Origin: Aurifilum marmelostoma
Taxonomy: Eukaryota > Ascomycota > Sordariomycetes > Diaporthales > Cryphonectriaceae
Assembly: GCA_027559495.1 (NCBI GenBank)
Contig: JAMXSV010000024.1
Span: 1,922,001 to 1,986,000, forward strand
Direction of reading: 5' to 3'
DNA: 64,000 nucleotides
Numbering within the stretch: position 1 is the first letter of the stretch; each line of letters starts with the position of its first letter. The notes under the pieces are model-generated. The model did not search any database. It worked only from the letters and a program-made list of their open reading frames with translations, and was not told where the DNA came from. Positions 34,188-44,679 of the stretch are shown here, one piece after another. A program made the position numbers and the translations under genes.

Positions 34188-35749
34188 TTAGTTGTCATCG
34201 ACGGGATCGGGGTTGAAAACGCGTAGGGCTCGGGTCGGCTCGTGTACCCTCCGAGAGTAGTCCTGGTCGTCGCGGATCGTGTTGATGCTGTCATGGCTTG
34301 CAGCACGGTACAGACCAAATGTCTGTTTAGGATCGAGTCGAGGGTCCATAGGCTTCATGCTCATCCTTCTGCTGGGGGATCCGTAGCTCATATCCTCCTC
34401 CATCGGAAGCCCATAGCCGTGGCTAGAGATGGTGCCCGCCTTGGACATGATGCCGGCCGAGCTGCCACGCCTGTGCGACGCAGCCATCGCGGCGGCAAGC
34501 GGTGCCTGTTCCGCCTGCTCTCGGGCTTTCTTGTGGCGACGGTAGAGAAATGCACCGGCGGCAAAGGCTGCGAGGATGGCCAGAATACCTATGACGAGAC
34601 CCGCGATCGCTCCCTTAGAGAGCCCACCGGATCCCGAGCTGGCTTTCGCTACGGACGTCACGGTTTGATAAATGACAGTGCCGTCGCTTGTGACCGTCTG
34701 CACGCTCGTCACAACGCTTGGAGTGTCACTAGTGGTGGTAGTCTCGGGAGTGGACTGAGAAGGAGATCAGCAAAAGCTTTTTCACTTCAGTGGATCGCTT
34801 GAACAAAGAAGAAGGAATGGGAAGAGAAGAAAAAAAGGAAAAAGAAGCCACAGAAAGCCACGCCAAAGCAGACAAAACATCGCAAGCAGCGCGAGATACA
34901 GAGAAAAGTCGGTGGCATACCGTAGAATCGGTCGTGGTGTCCGAGGTCTTGGAAGAAGACTTGGTACTTGTAAGCAAAGTGGAAGAGGAAGTGGTGGTGG
35001 TGGTGGTGGGGTCATTGGAGGTGGTGGAGGTGGAGGAAGAGGTGGTAGTTACTGAGGCCTGGATAGTCTCAGTTGTTGTCGTTATCGACGGGGTGGTCTC
35101 CACCGTTGTCTGCATCCCACATAGTCGTTAAGCGACCGTTCGACCACACCCGACGATAATTGTATAGACAATATTGAAACGCGGATGTGGTGGGGGAGCG
35201 AGACAAGTAGATGGGATGGCACTGAGTGTGCAGCGCGTACAGAAAGGGTGACTTACAGATGTATGGGTGGTATGCGTGGAGGTCGCCGTCGATGAGGTGC
35301 CTCCAGTAGTGCCCGAGACTGCTGCGTCAAGGGTAAGATAACCGTACAGATTGTCGCCTCCACAATAGTCTGAAGGATAACCCGGGCAGGCGGAATCGCT
35401 GGACTCGGGGTCAGCAAGCTTGCTTATCGGAGTTGACCACGACGAGAGGCTGGGTAGATACTACTCACCATTCGCTCGTATCAACCTGGTCGCCCGAATC
35501 GGGCACGTAGTCGGCACACCAACAACTTTCGTCCTGCAGAACGGCGAGTGCGTAGCCCTCATCATTGCACCGGTCGTAACACAGGCCTTCGGACATGTAT
35601 ATTGAGGTGTTGGTCGCCGTGGTACCCGTGTTGATGCTGGCGCAGTAGGCGACTGCCACCGAGGGAGTTGCCGCGGCACGGTAGACGCATATCGAGGCTA
35701 GAGCAAGGAGGGCGCCTAATGAGGCGGCAGGCTTGGAGACGGACGACAT
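34188..35749 (-). CDS. WSC-domain cell-wall stress sensor
   Basis: This is a predicted plasma-membrane mechanosensor of the Wsc family that signals to Rho1 and the cell-wall integrity pathway. Exons 35749-35469, 35398-35257, 35109-34921 and 34754-34188 give 392 residues; introns of 70, 147 and 166 nt have consistent phases. In order: a signal peptide (SLGALLALASICVYRAAA, residues about 10-27); one WSC domain (about 28-120) with eight cysteines, including SEGLCYDRCNDEGYALAV, ESCWCADYV and CPGYPSDYCGGDNLYGYL; a Ser/Thr-rich stalk, probably heavily O-mannosylated; one transmembrane helix (GAIAGLVIGILAILAAFAAG, about residue 240) followed by YRRHKKAREQ; and a short cytoplasmic tail ending in PDPVDDN. 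This is the standard Wsc1-3 layout. Which paralogue it is cannot be told. Confidence 0.92.
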
Positions 35750-36532
35750 CTCGAGGTTCTTGTGATGAGCTTATTCAGAGTCTGTGGATATCCATGGAGT
35801 CAGTATCATGTTTGTATAATGTATGGCGTGTGGTAAACAGCGTAAACAGCCTCTGGAATGTGCTATGGCGTCGAAGCGGGGAGGAAATGCCCCCGCGCGT
35901 TGGAGTTGGCCCGCCCCTGAGAGGTGGGAAAGAGGGCCATGAGGAATTTGGACTGACCTTTGCGATTGGTGATGTTGGTACAAGAAAGAAGAATAAAAAA
36001 TAAAATAAATAAGAAATAGGTCGTGATGACTATCGCTGAAGCCCTTCACAAACACCAGCACAGATGGTTCTCAAGAGCGGTTGAGGAACGGTCCCGGCAA
36101 GTCCATCACAGCCAACAGGAGACAAGTATAATAATTGACGAGACTGGCAATTGGGGCACAGATGAGTCGGATCAGACCGGTTCGACCGCCTGGAGCAGAC
36201 CACCGACGAGATCTGGTCTTTTCCAGCAGCCGCAGTCTGGAGTCAATCAGTCAATTGACCCAGGAGTGACTTCGATCGCCTGGTCGGGGAGGAGAGGTAT
36301 CGACCTCGTTCGGTGTCGCGAGTCCGGTGCAGATCCGTCGGGTACGAAGGTCTATTATGTTGGTGAAGCTCTCGCAGCAGAGACAAGCACCGGTTGTCTC
36401 TTGTTCGGTTCGCTGTAGAGCAGACCAAACCGTTAGGCAGCCTGACTGACGGGGACGGCGTCGTGCAGGTGCAAGTCGAGTCGAAGGATGGCGGCTTGTA
36501 GGGAAGGCAGCACTGCGTGAGGGGTGAGGTGC

Positions 36533-36549
36533 AGCAGCAGCAGCAGCAA
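36533..36549. repeat. Short CAG repeat
   Basis: A run of CAG units with CAA at its end in the upstream region of the WSC gene. Confidence 0.8.
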
Positions 36550-36962
36550 CAACAGGAGGAGGGAAAGAAGCGAGCGTGAGGTGAGATGAGGTGCTGCACA
36601 GCGTGGGACAGAAGGGAGGAGACCAGATCAGAAACCAGGAAAGCAAGGCGCAAGAACGAGTGCAAGACGCAGCCATGCATCGGATGGACCCAGCCAAGAG
36701 AGGAGAACTTTAGAAAAAGACCGGGAAGAAACCAGGAGCCAAGTTCCCAGATTGGGGCCCAGGGTTGCCCCGGCACAGTAAAGAGGGTCTCGCGCTGGAA
36801 CCTACAACCGAGAGACAGGCTTTCGGCGCAAAACTTGCAGGGTGGAGATAGCGGGTGCTACTTTGCACAGCAGTAGTACCCTTTAGCACGAGGTCTGGGG
36901 AGGGTGCACGCGGCTGCTGGGGAGGGAGAGACAAAGCGGAGGGGACCTTGTGGGAGGTGGAG

Positions 36963-36963
<1 letters not shown>

Positions 36964-37008
<45 letters not shown>

Positions 37009-37036
37009 GAGGAGGAGGAGGAGGAGGAGGAGGAGG
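36964..37036. repeat. Compound (CAG)14-(GAG)10 microsatellite
   Basis: Fourteen CAG units (36964-37005) run directly into about ten GAG units (37006-37036). The block lies 1.2 kb upstream of the WSC start codon. Every frame through it gives only homopolymeric peptides, so coding is unlikely. Confidence 0.92.
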
Positions 37037-39361
37037 CGAGAGAAAGAAGCAGAAGCAAGCGAGAGCGAGGGGAGGAAAATCAAGGAGAGAGGGAGAAAAT
37101 TACTGTGTGATATGATAGCCATCAGATCAACTTTTGGGAGAACCAACATTTGTTTTGTGCTAGCGCCGACGTGCGCCGTATTAGAGCAAATACAGTAGTA
37201 GCAGTAGTGGTAGCGCCAGCGGTAGCGCCCTGAGCCTGCTGTCTTGTACTGTGTATTCCGTTGCGCTGCTGCACAACCAACCCGACAGGATGCGATGATG
37301 GGTGCTGACTGCAGATAACGAGCTTATGGCCGCATATCGGTCCAGATTTCCTTTTTTAAAGGAGGGCTATGTGATTATTCATAGCACGGACAAAGATGGG
37401 ACATTGACGATGAGGTCGACGACAATGAAACAACGAAGAATTGAGTGAGCGACAACAGAAGGAAAGCAGACAACCCGGGCGGTAACGGTGCACACAGTAC
37501 AGCATACCGTGAAAGCCAGAGTCAGTGGCTTGCAGGGGAGGTTGTAGCCTGTCCAGCCTGTCGTTGCAGCGGGACCAGGGTAACGAGGTACTACTATAGC
37601 ACTATCACACTGTAGCCATTACCGGCAGGGCAGTCACTGACGGAGGATGTGCTTTGAACAGCAGCAAGACTAAAAACATCTCTATCGCAAGGCCCAACCA
37701 AAAAGGGCATCAGTAGTAGCAGCATCCATCGGGCCTATTCGTTGCATCTTTGCCTAAAAAGGCAGAAATGCCCCGTAACGTCTTCACGATGAGCAGATAT
37801 ACGGTGTCATCGAATTCTTAGAATACACTACATTGTGAAGACTATAGTAGTCGTAGTAGTATGTGGCAGACCTATCCTTACTTTCCCCGGATTGGCATTC
37901 ACTACTATTCCTGTAGGTATGTGAATATCTAGAGATCTGTACAGATTTTTGGGTGTGCATATATGTGTGTGTGTGTTTGTCTGCAACGCAGCGGATGTAG
38001 TATTATGGTACCTCGACATCCAGCGAGATATAGCGTGTACCACCAGTAGCATTCTGCAGTCGGTTCGCCGGCACAACAAAGCAGGGCCAACCCGACGTCC
38101 ACCAGTCCAGCTGCCCTCCAGCTTCTATACAGTATTACTATACCAGCTGGTGCTGTCGCTGCTACTGCTGCTATAGCACAGCTGCCACAGCTACTGCTGC
38201 TGGCCGAGGCTCGGTTCAGAGCTCACACACCATGATGTATGGACGAGCATGCAGTCAATCGGTACTGGTAGGAGTGAACTGCTCCGGCCCTCCACCTTGG
38301 GATAAAGAAAAAGAGGGAGTAGCGGGAAGCCCTGCGATTGGTTGGTTTCATCCCGTCGACAACGAACCCCCAACTGGGTGAGCTTCGTGTTGATGATAAA
38401 CCCTGTACCATTCCAATTTGCTACAAGTAGCTTTATTTTCGGGTTACTTACTTGTGTTCCCACACTCCCTCCTCCTTCTCCTTTTTCCCGTCGACGACGT
38501 TCCTTCAATTCCTTCCTGGCCTCCATTACAGGCCTTGGGCCCTGTTAAACACGTGCGGTGCATCTATTCTCAAATGGTGAGCCGAGCTTGATCGAATTGA
38601 CTCTAAGGCACGTTCCTAACTGTGAAAAAAAATAATGAGAAAAACACAAGAACCAGAGGAGAAAAGTACACGAGGTTGCAATCTGCAGACTTCAGATCCC
38701 TGCCCCTGCCCCTGCCCCTTGGTGATGTCGTCACCACCTGCATACAACAAACGATCCTCAGAAGCCCACCGTCCCCCCCCGTCCTCTGCATGTGGATGCC
38801 CGGGTGGAAAGGCAAGAGAAGAGTGGGTCATAAGAGGACGCGTCGCCTCAAGGTCATAGTAGAAGAGGAAGAATAAAGACCAAAAAAGAAGAGAGAAAAA
38901 AAAGGGAGACCCACAGCGCCTTCGTTCTCACCCCCACGCCCGGGCCTTCCATAGTGCTGCGCTATACATCGTACCGGGTGATATGACAGGGCCATATGCA
39001 CCGCGAAGCCTGTGGATTCCAATCTCATCTTTGCTGTAGCTGCTGCAGCGGCGCTCGCAGGAACTTGGGCCACACACCACCACACCACAGCCACCTGCCA
39101 GCTTGTTCATGGTCTGTGATCGACATATTCTCTGCCCTACCTGCAAGCATCTCGGTAAAATAAGATGAAGGGGCTGCATTGGTCTCTCAGACATTGATTG
39201 CATCTGGGCTTGGGGGCGGGGAAAACGATGTGATATGATGCGAGGCGAGACGATGCGATCTTGGCGTGTGTGCGCCGGGACACCATCACGTTACCTGCGC
39301 GTTGGGTCGAGCTCGTCGCTGCTTGTGGCGCATCGCACGCGTGCTCGCAACCACTTTGCAC

Positions 39362-39365
<4 letters not shown>

Positions 39366-39395
<30 letters not shown>
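39366..39395. repeat. (GT)15 microsatellite
   Basis: Fifteen GT units in the gene-free region. Confidence 0.9.
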
Positions 39396-39396
<1 letters not shown>

Positions 39397-41324
39397 CGTA
39401 CATAGTACATAGTATCTATTGGATCGTGTTGAAGGGCCAAAATTGTGCGTGCCTCGACCAGCCCTGCCTGACAAGGTCCGGCTCACATGTCGCCACAACA
39501 ACATGAGAACGCCAAGTGTCCCACACTCGGTTTCTTTCCAGCGCCTTCTCTCGTATCGGTGGACTCGACACCGCTCACCTGCCAGTAAGTGTCCGGCCAC
39601 GGGATTGTATTTTGAGTCCGTAAACCCATTCGGTCTTCTCCACCGTGTCAGCCACACAGGATCTCTTAACAGGCCCTCGGTACCGTTGTACATCATCATC
39701 AGACTCACAGAGCCACGAGGCGCGCTCTCCCTGTCTCTCTCTCTCTTCGGCTGCCTTATCGAGAAGGCGACCCAAGGAATTCGTATCACCAGGATCTCCA
39801 AGAAAAAGAAGCCTACAAGCAAGTATAGACAGCGCGGAAGAGACGCCATCGCCCCGACCACCACCACAGACGGGTGACAGCTCCGAAAGAGGGCGCAGAC
39901 ACGACATCATCACCCTCGCTCTCGGCATTGCCGCAACTGCCGGGCGGCCCGTATGTTTGTTTGGCTGTTTGCACGGACAGACGGACCAGAGCTCCATACA
40001 GTTCTAAAAAAGCTGTTCTGGGGGGTTTTTTTTTTCTTCTTGCGCTGCTGGTTTACTTTTAGCACACGAATCTCCGGAGCAAGCAGGGCTCCTCCGTCTC
40101 TGGAGAGGGCACAGGCCAGCTACAGAGCCCTGCCTAGCAACAGAGTTTGAACTCCACCTCGCTCTCGAGTTCAGCCCCGGCACGAAACCCTACCGAGAGA
40201 CGATGCCATGACTTGTAAATTGCTGCAATCTCGAGACGGGGGGGAGGGAGGGAGGCCTTGACACTAGCCAGGCCGCCGAAAACCTCGTTGTTTTCCTGAG
40301 GCTTGGACGGGGGAGGATACACGTACTAGGGTCTGACAGTAGCAGGTATACAATAGCACATATGGTAGGTACTGTGCACTACAGTTGAACGGCCTGCATG
40401 CCCTAGCCGCATGCAAGGGAATAGAAGCTCTACTAGGTACAGGCTGCGGTCAGGGAGCAACCTTGTTGACATCAACGCCTGCTGAAGCTTCTTGTTATCT
40501 TGTCTACAAATATCTAGGGGTTACTACTGGCATAAAGTCAATCTGATGGATTATATATGTGGCTGATGATGCTACACACATCCAGCTGATTGAAGAATGA
40601 ATCACTGAAGGGAGAGATGTTGCCCTAACATTCACACACAGACCGTCATTCATTCATCTTGCTCTGTATCATGAAGAACAATCCACCTGGGTGGCAAGTA
40701 ATGGCGTCCCTCGAAACAAACAATTCCTCCTCGTCCCCCTTGTTCACCGATCTCGAAGAGGAGGGTGTGGTGACCTCAGCTGCACAGACAAAATGTGCAT
40801 CCATCTTTCCAGCTCTCTCTCTCTCTCATTCACTGTCTCAGTTGAGAGAGATCAGAGACAACAACAGCAAGGATATGCACTCTATTCGGTGTTTCAAGTA
40901 GTAGTACCACATTCCACAAACCGACACCGACTCTTGCTACGCACACACACACAGAGAGACACAACATCCTTCCCGAGTTGGGGTGTCATTGACACATAGA
41001 ACAGCTATCGTGATTCCTGTCAAATGAGGGAAGAATGGGTAACCCCTTGGCTCAAAAAGAGAGCAGGCGAACCTGACCGTTTAGGCAAGTCGCTCTGTGT
41101 GCTTGACCGGCGACCGACTACCAGTTACCAGTTGCCATTGTATATCAGCAGTGAACATCACATTGCCTTAGGAGGCTGTGGCAGTCAGACATTGATCAGG
41201 TTGTTTTCACGCGTCTGGTCTCCCATGTGAAGGTCAGCTGAGGGAGGCAAATTTATTAAGGTGTCATTATGAATGTCTATCCTTCACCGGAAAAGACGGC
41301 GCCTCCATGTTTATCTCCAAAGAA

Positions 41325-41395
41325 CATGCATGCATAGTTAGTAGATGCACATGCATTCATGCATGTACTATGTATGCATGCACATGCACGGCCAA
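41325..41395. repeat. Cluster of ATGCAT/GCATGC palindromic words
   Basis: Within about 70 bases the palindromic hexamers ATGCAT and GCATGC recur several times, interspersed with ATGCAC. The alternating purine-pyrimidine pattern is obvious by eye. No gene is near. Confidence 0.75.
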
Positions 41396-41770
41396 GGGAA
41401 AGAGGAGGGGCGGGGAAAAAAGAAAAAAAAGGTAGAGTCACTGGGCCAAGCACACGTTGTGCAGATCTCCCAACTCACCAACCTTCTCCTCCCTCGCCGC
41501 TCTGCTGCAACATCGCCCATGATGCCATGGGAAGAAGGCGGGGAAGATGCAAGAACATCAGTCCTGGGCAGCATTAGCGCCTCTTCGTTACGAGGACGGG
41601 TCTTACTGCAGCTGCAGCCTCTCAGCATTTGTTTACTACAGTGCCATAGAATGGTGCCAACCAGAGCCACGGTCCTTCTTTTCTTTTCTCCACCTCATTA
41701 TCGTATGAGGCTCACTTGCTCGCCTCTTTTTTTTTCTTTTCTTTCATCTTTCTTCCTTTCCTTATACAAT

Positions 41771-41781
41771 CTCTCTCTCTC

Positions 41782-41810
<29 letters not shown>
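41771..41810. repeat. (CT)n-(CA)n microsatellite
   Basis: A short CT run (41771-41780) is followed by about fourteen CA units (41782-41810) in the gene-free region. Confidence 0.9.
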
Positions 41811-41813
<3 letters not shown>

Positions 41814-42804
41814 ACACCCACACACCACCTTTTCAACACGAAATACATGGGATACCGTGGTACAGTAACAGAAAGAACATGCGGCTGCTCTTTCCCTCTT
41901 TGCTAATCCTACGGTAGATCTTGGGGAAGGAGCATCCCAGACCCAAGCTACTAAGTATCTACCCACCCCACCTGCCCAAATATCGATGCTGTCACGCACG
42001 CCCACGCCAATGAACCCATGCTTGTATGTACGAGAGGCGAACCCACCACCTACCTACCTGCTCCTCCCCCCCTCCTGCCACAAGCATACTATATACTCCT
42101 ACGGCTCACACACACATGTGACCGAGTCTGCAGATGGAGCCCGGCGCGTGCATGCCTGACCGGCGGCAAACTCGTCAGGGCGCCACAGCGGTATGGATCG
42201 TGAAGATCAACATGACCAGGGTGGGTAAGTGTAAGAGAAAATGGAAAAGCAAAGAACAGGAAGGAAGTGGAGGGAGTTTTCACGGCGCTTTTCGGAGGTG
42301 CCCTTGGCTGAACCTCAGCCCGCCAACCACATACTTCCTTCGATGAGTCGGTGTGCTTCACAAGATCCCCAAGAAGATCGTCGCTGTCATCTTCTCTCTT
42401 GTGACTTTTAGCCGAAACTTACATACATCCGCCATAGTGGTTAGTTGGGACCTCTCCAGGGGCCTTTTTTTTCCCCCTTTTTTTTTTTTACTGTTTCTTT
42501 CCTATGTGGCCCATCTACCTCGGCTTCCAAGGACTGGGTAGCCTGATGGCAACCATTCTGGGTACATAGGACCATAGTATGGTATAAGAGAAAAAAGAGT
42601 TTACCAACAGCTCGGCAGCCCAATGCCAATGGAGAGATGGGCGTGAATGAAGGCGCCCGGCTCGAAGGATATCCGGGGTCCTGTCTGCTATTGTCCCAGC
42701 CACAAACTGCCGGTACTCACCCATCCATCACGGCCGGCGAGGCCCCACACCTTGGAACGGTGAGCGCCGCGGGAGTGACGCGGCTCATCCGGGGTCCCGT
42801 CCCC

Positions 42805-42826
42805 TTTTTTTTTTTTTTTTTTTTTT
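42805..42826. repeat. T22 homopolymer
   Basis: Twenty-two consecutive T residues after a short C run in the gene-free region. Confidence 0.9.
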
Positions 42827-44283
42827 GCGCTTCCCCCTCTTTCTCTATTGGATAGACAAAGGAGAACATAATAATTGGAGTGGTTGGGGCGGTTGGTTTG
42901 TTGATTGTTGATCATTCCATTTACCTTGATCATCTCGTCGTGGAGATCCGAGAATGTGAGACATCGCACACCAATCGAAGACACTGATAGGCACTCAGGC
43001 ACTGTCCCTGCCAATGACTGGTTTGCTACCCGCCAACTCACCCACATGAGGCAGAGCGCTTAATTTTTGGAATGGTTTGTCTGTGTTTGTCTATGTCGAG
43101 ACAATTCTGAACGCCTTTTCTGCCTTTTCATTGGGAGAGGACAAAATTGGCCACGGTGCCGCGCCTTGGAAACCGTGGGCTAGCGGGGCGTTGGTGAAAA
43201 TATCCCCGTCCCCGTCCCTCTTTGTGAGCATTACCATCTATTCTCCTCAGTCTGCTCCCAACAAGGAAACGGGTCGTCTGATTTGTCTTGCACCTGGGCG
43301 TGTTTGTGTCTTCCTGTGGATTTCGCTGGCACAGTGTATTGATATAATCGAATGCTGGCTTTTCAAAGGCTCCCTGAGCGTCGAGCATGGCCCCGTGCAA
43401 GAACCGTACTTTTCTTATACCATGGGATATTCTATGTACACATTCAATGCAGCTAGTCAGAAAGTCCATCGACAACACTATTCCTAGCTCCATCCCCACA
43501 CCAGCTCGGCATGTTTTCCCGCTCGCCCCTACGAAACATACAGAACTGGGTAAACCATTTTCTTCCTTGCAAGTCACACGAATGAAGGGCATTCTTGCGG
43601 TATCTGCCTACATTGCTCGTGCTTGCGTACCTACCCTCTCAGCCTCTCAGCCTCTCTGGCTCTCTACCCATCTTAGCCCTTGGGCTGGTCATGACATGGA
43701 AATGAACTACATGGTAGAAAGATGACGCGTCGCTGTTAAAATCTGCGGGGAAAGGAGAGTAACAAGCATGCCTTGCCTTGCTGCGAACCAGAAGTTCGAC
43801 TAGGCGGCCGCCGCATCTAGACCACCAACCCGGCACAGAAACGGCTTGCTAGCCAGGTAGCCAGGGAAGAAAAGATGGAGGGCAGGAGGGGGCAGACTGA
43901 TTCTGTTCGTCTTCGGAGCCTGGAGGGGGTCGGGATGCTTGAACTTGTCTCGTAGCACTGGGATCGTGTCTGATGTTCCTCTTCCTTGCTCATCGCAACA
44001 TTGTTGTATCTCGTCTCTATGCATGTGTGGTGCCATGCAATTGCTACATGTAAAGAATAGTTGAAATAAAAGAAGAAAAGAGGAAAGAAGAAAAAAAAAG
44101 ATGGCCTCATGAAGGCTAGAGCACAGTGAAAATGTAATTGTAGTGCGCCCCGGCAAGTAGACCAAGCGCCGGCTAACAATATCCGGCGAGATTTGTCAAA
44201 ACTCACCGACGACTAAATGTTAAGAAGAAATTGCAAGCAGAACTGTCCTGTGGACTCTTCGCCGATGAGTCTTGGGAGCCTTT

Positions 44284-44645
44284 CTAGTGTCCCTGGTTGT
44301 TCCTTAGCATCTCGTACAATTGCTGATCATTCATACCCTGATAGCCTGACTGGCCCATATCCCGTTGTTGCCCAAAAGGTACGCTGCCCGAGCCTGACTG
44401 GCCATAGCCCGCGTTGTTTGTGGGCCCGAGTTCGTACCAGTGCTGTTGCTGCTGCTGCTGCTGCTGGTGGTGGCGGCCCGAAACGTCGTGTGACTGAGAC
44501 GGGTAGTGGCCGCGGGATCGTGGCTGCTCATGAGGCTGATGGATCTGGTTTTGGCGGCCTTTGTAAGCCGTGGGAGTTTTGGTCCTATTGCTGGGCGCTG
44601 TCGACTGTGGCCGTGCGCTGAACGACTGCATTGTTGCAGGGGGCG

Positions 44646-44679
<34 letters not shown>

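Larger units (their letters stand above)
35750..44283. other. 8.5-kb gene-free region rich in microsatellites
   Basis: I found no protein-coding gene here. It contains the WSC promoter at its left end and the 3' flank of the zinc-cluster regulator at its right. Many short tandem repeats are visible (CAG, GAG, GT, CA, T runs), as well as repeated GTAGTACTAC-like words and an ATGCAT cluster at 41325-41395. The open frames present are short, low-complexity, or poly-Cys/poly-Leu artefacts of the repeats. Long non-coding transcripts or a long 5' leader of the WSC gene cannot be excluded from sequence alone. Confidence 0.5.

Noticed and set aside
36243..36776. 177-codon minus-strand frame with poly-Cys
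   Set aside because: The poly-Cys stretch comes from a CAG repeat read on the other strand; the rest has no protein character.
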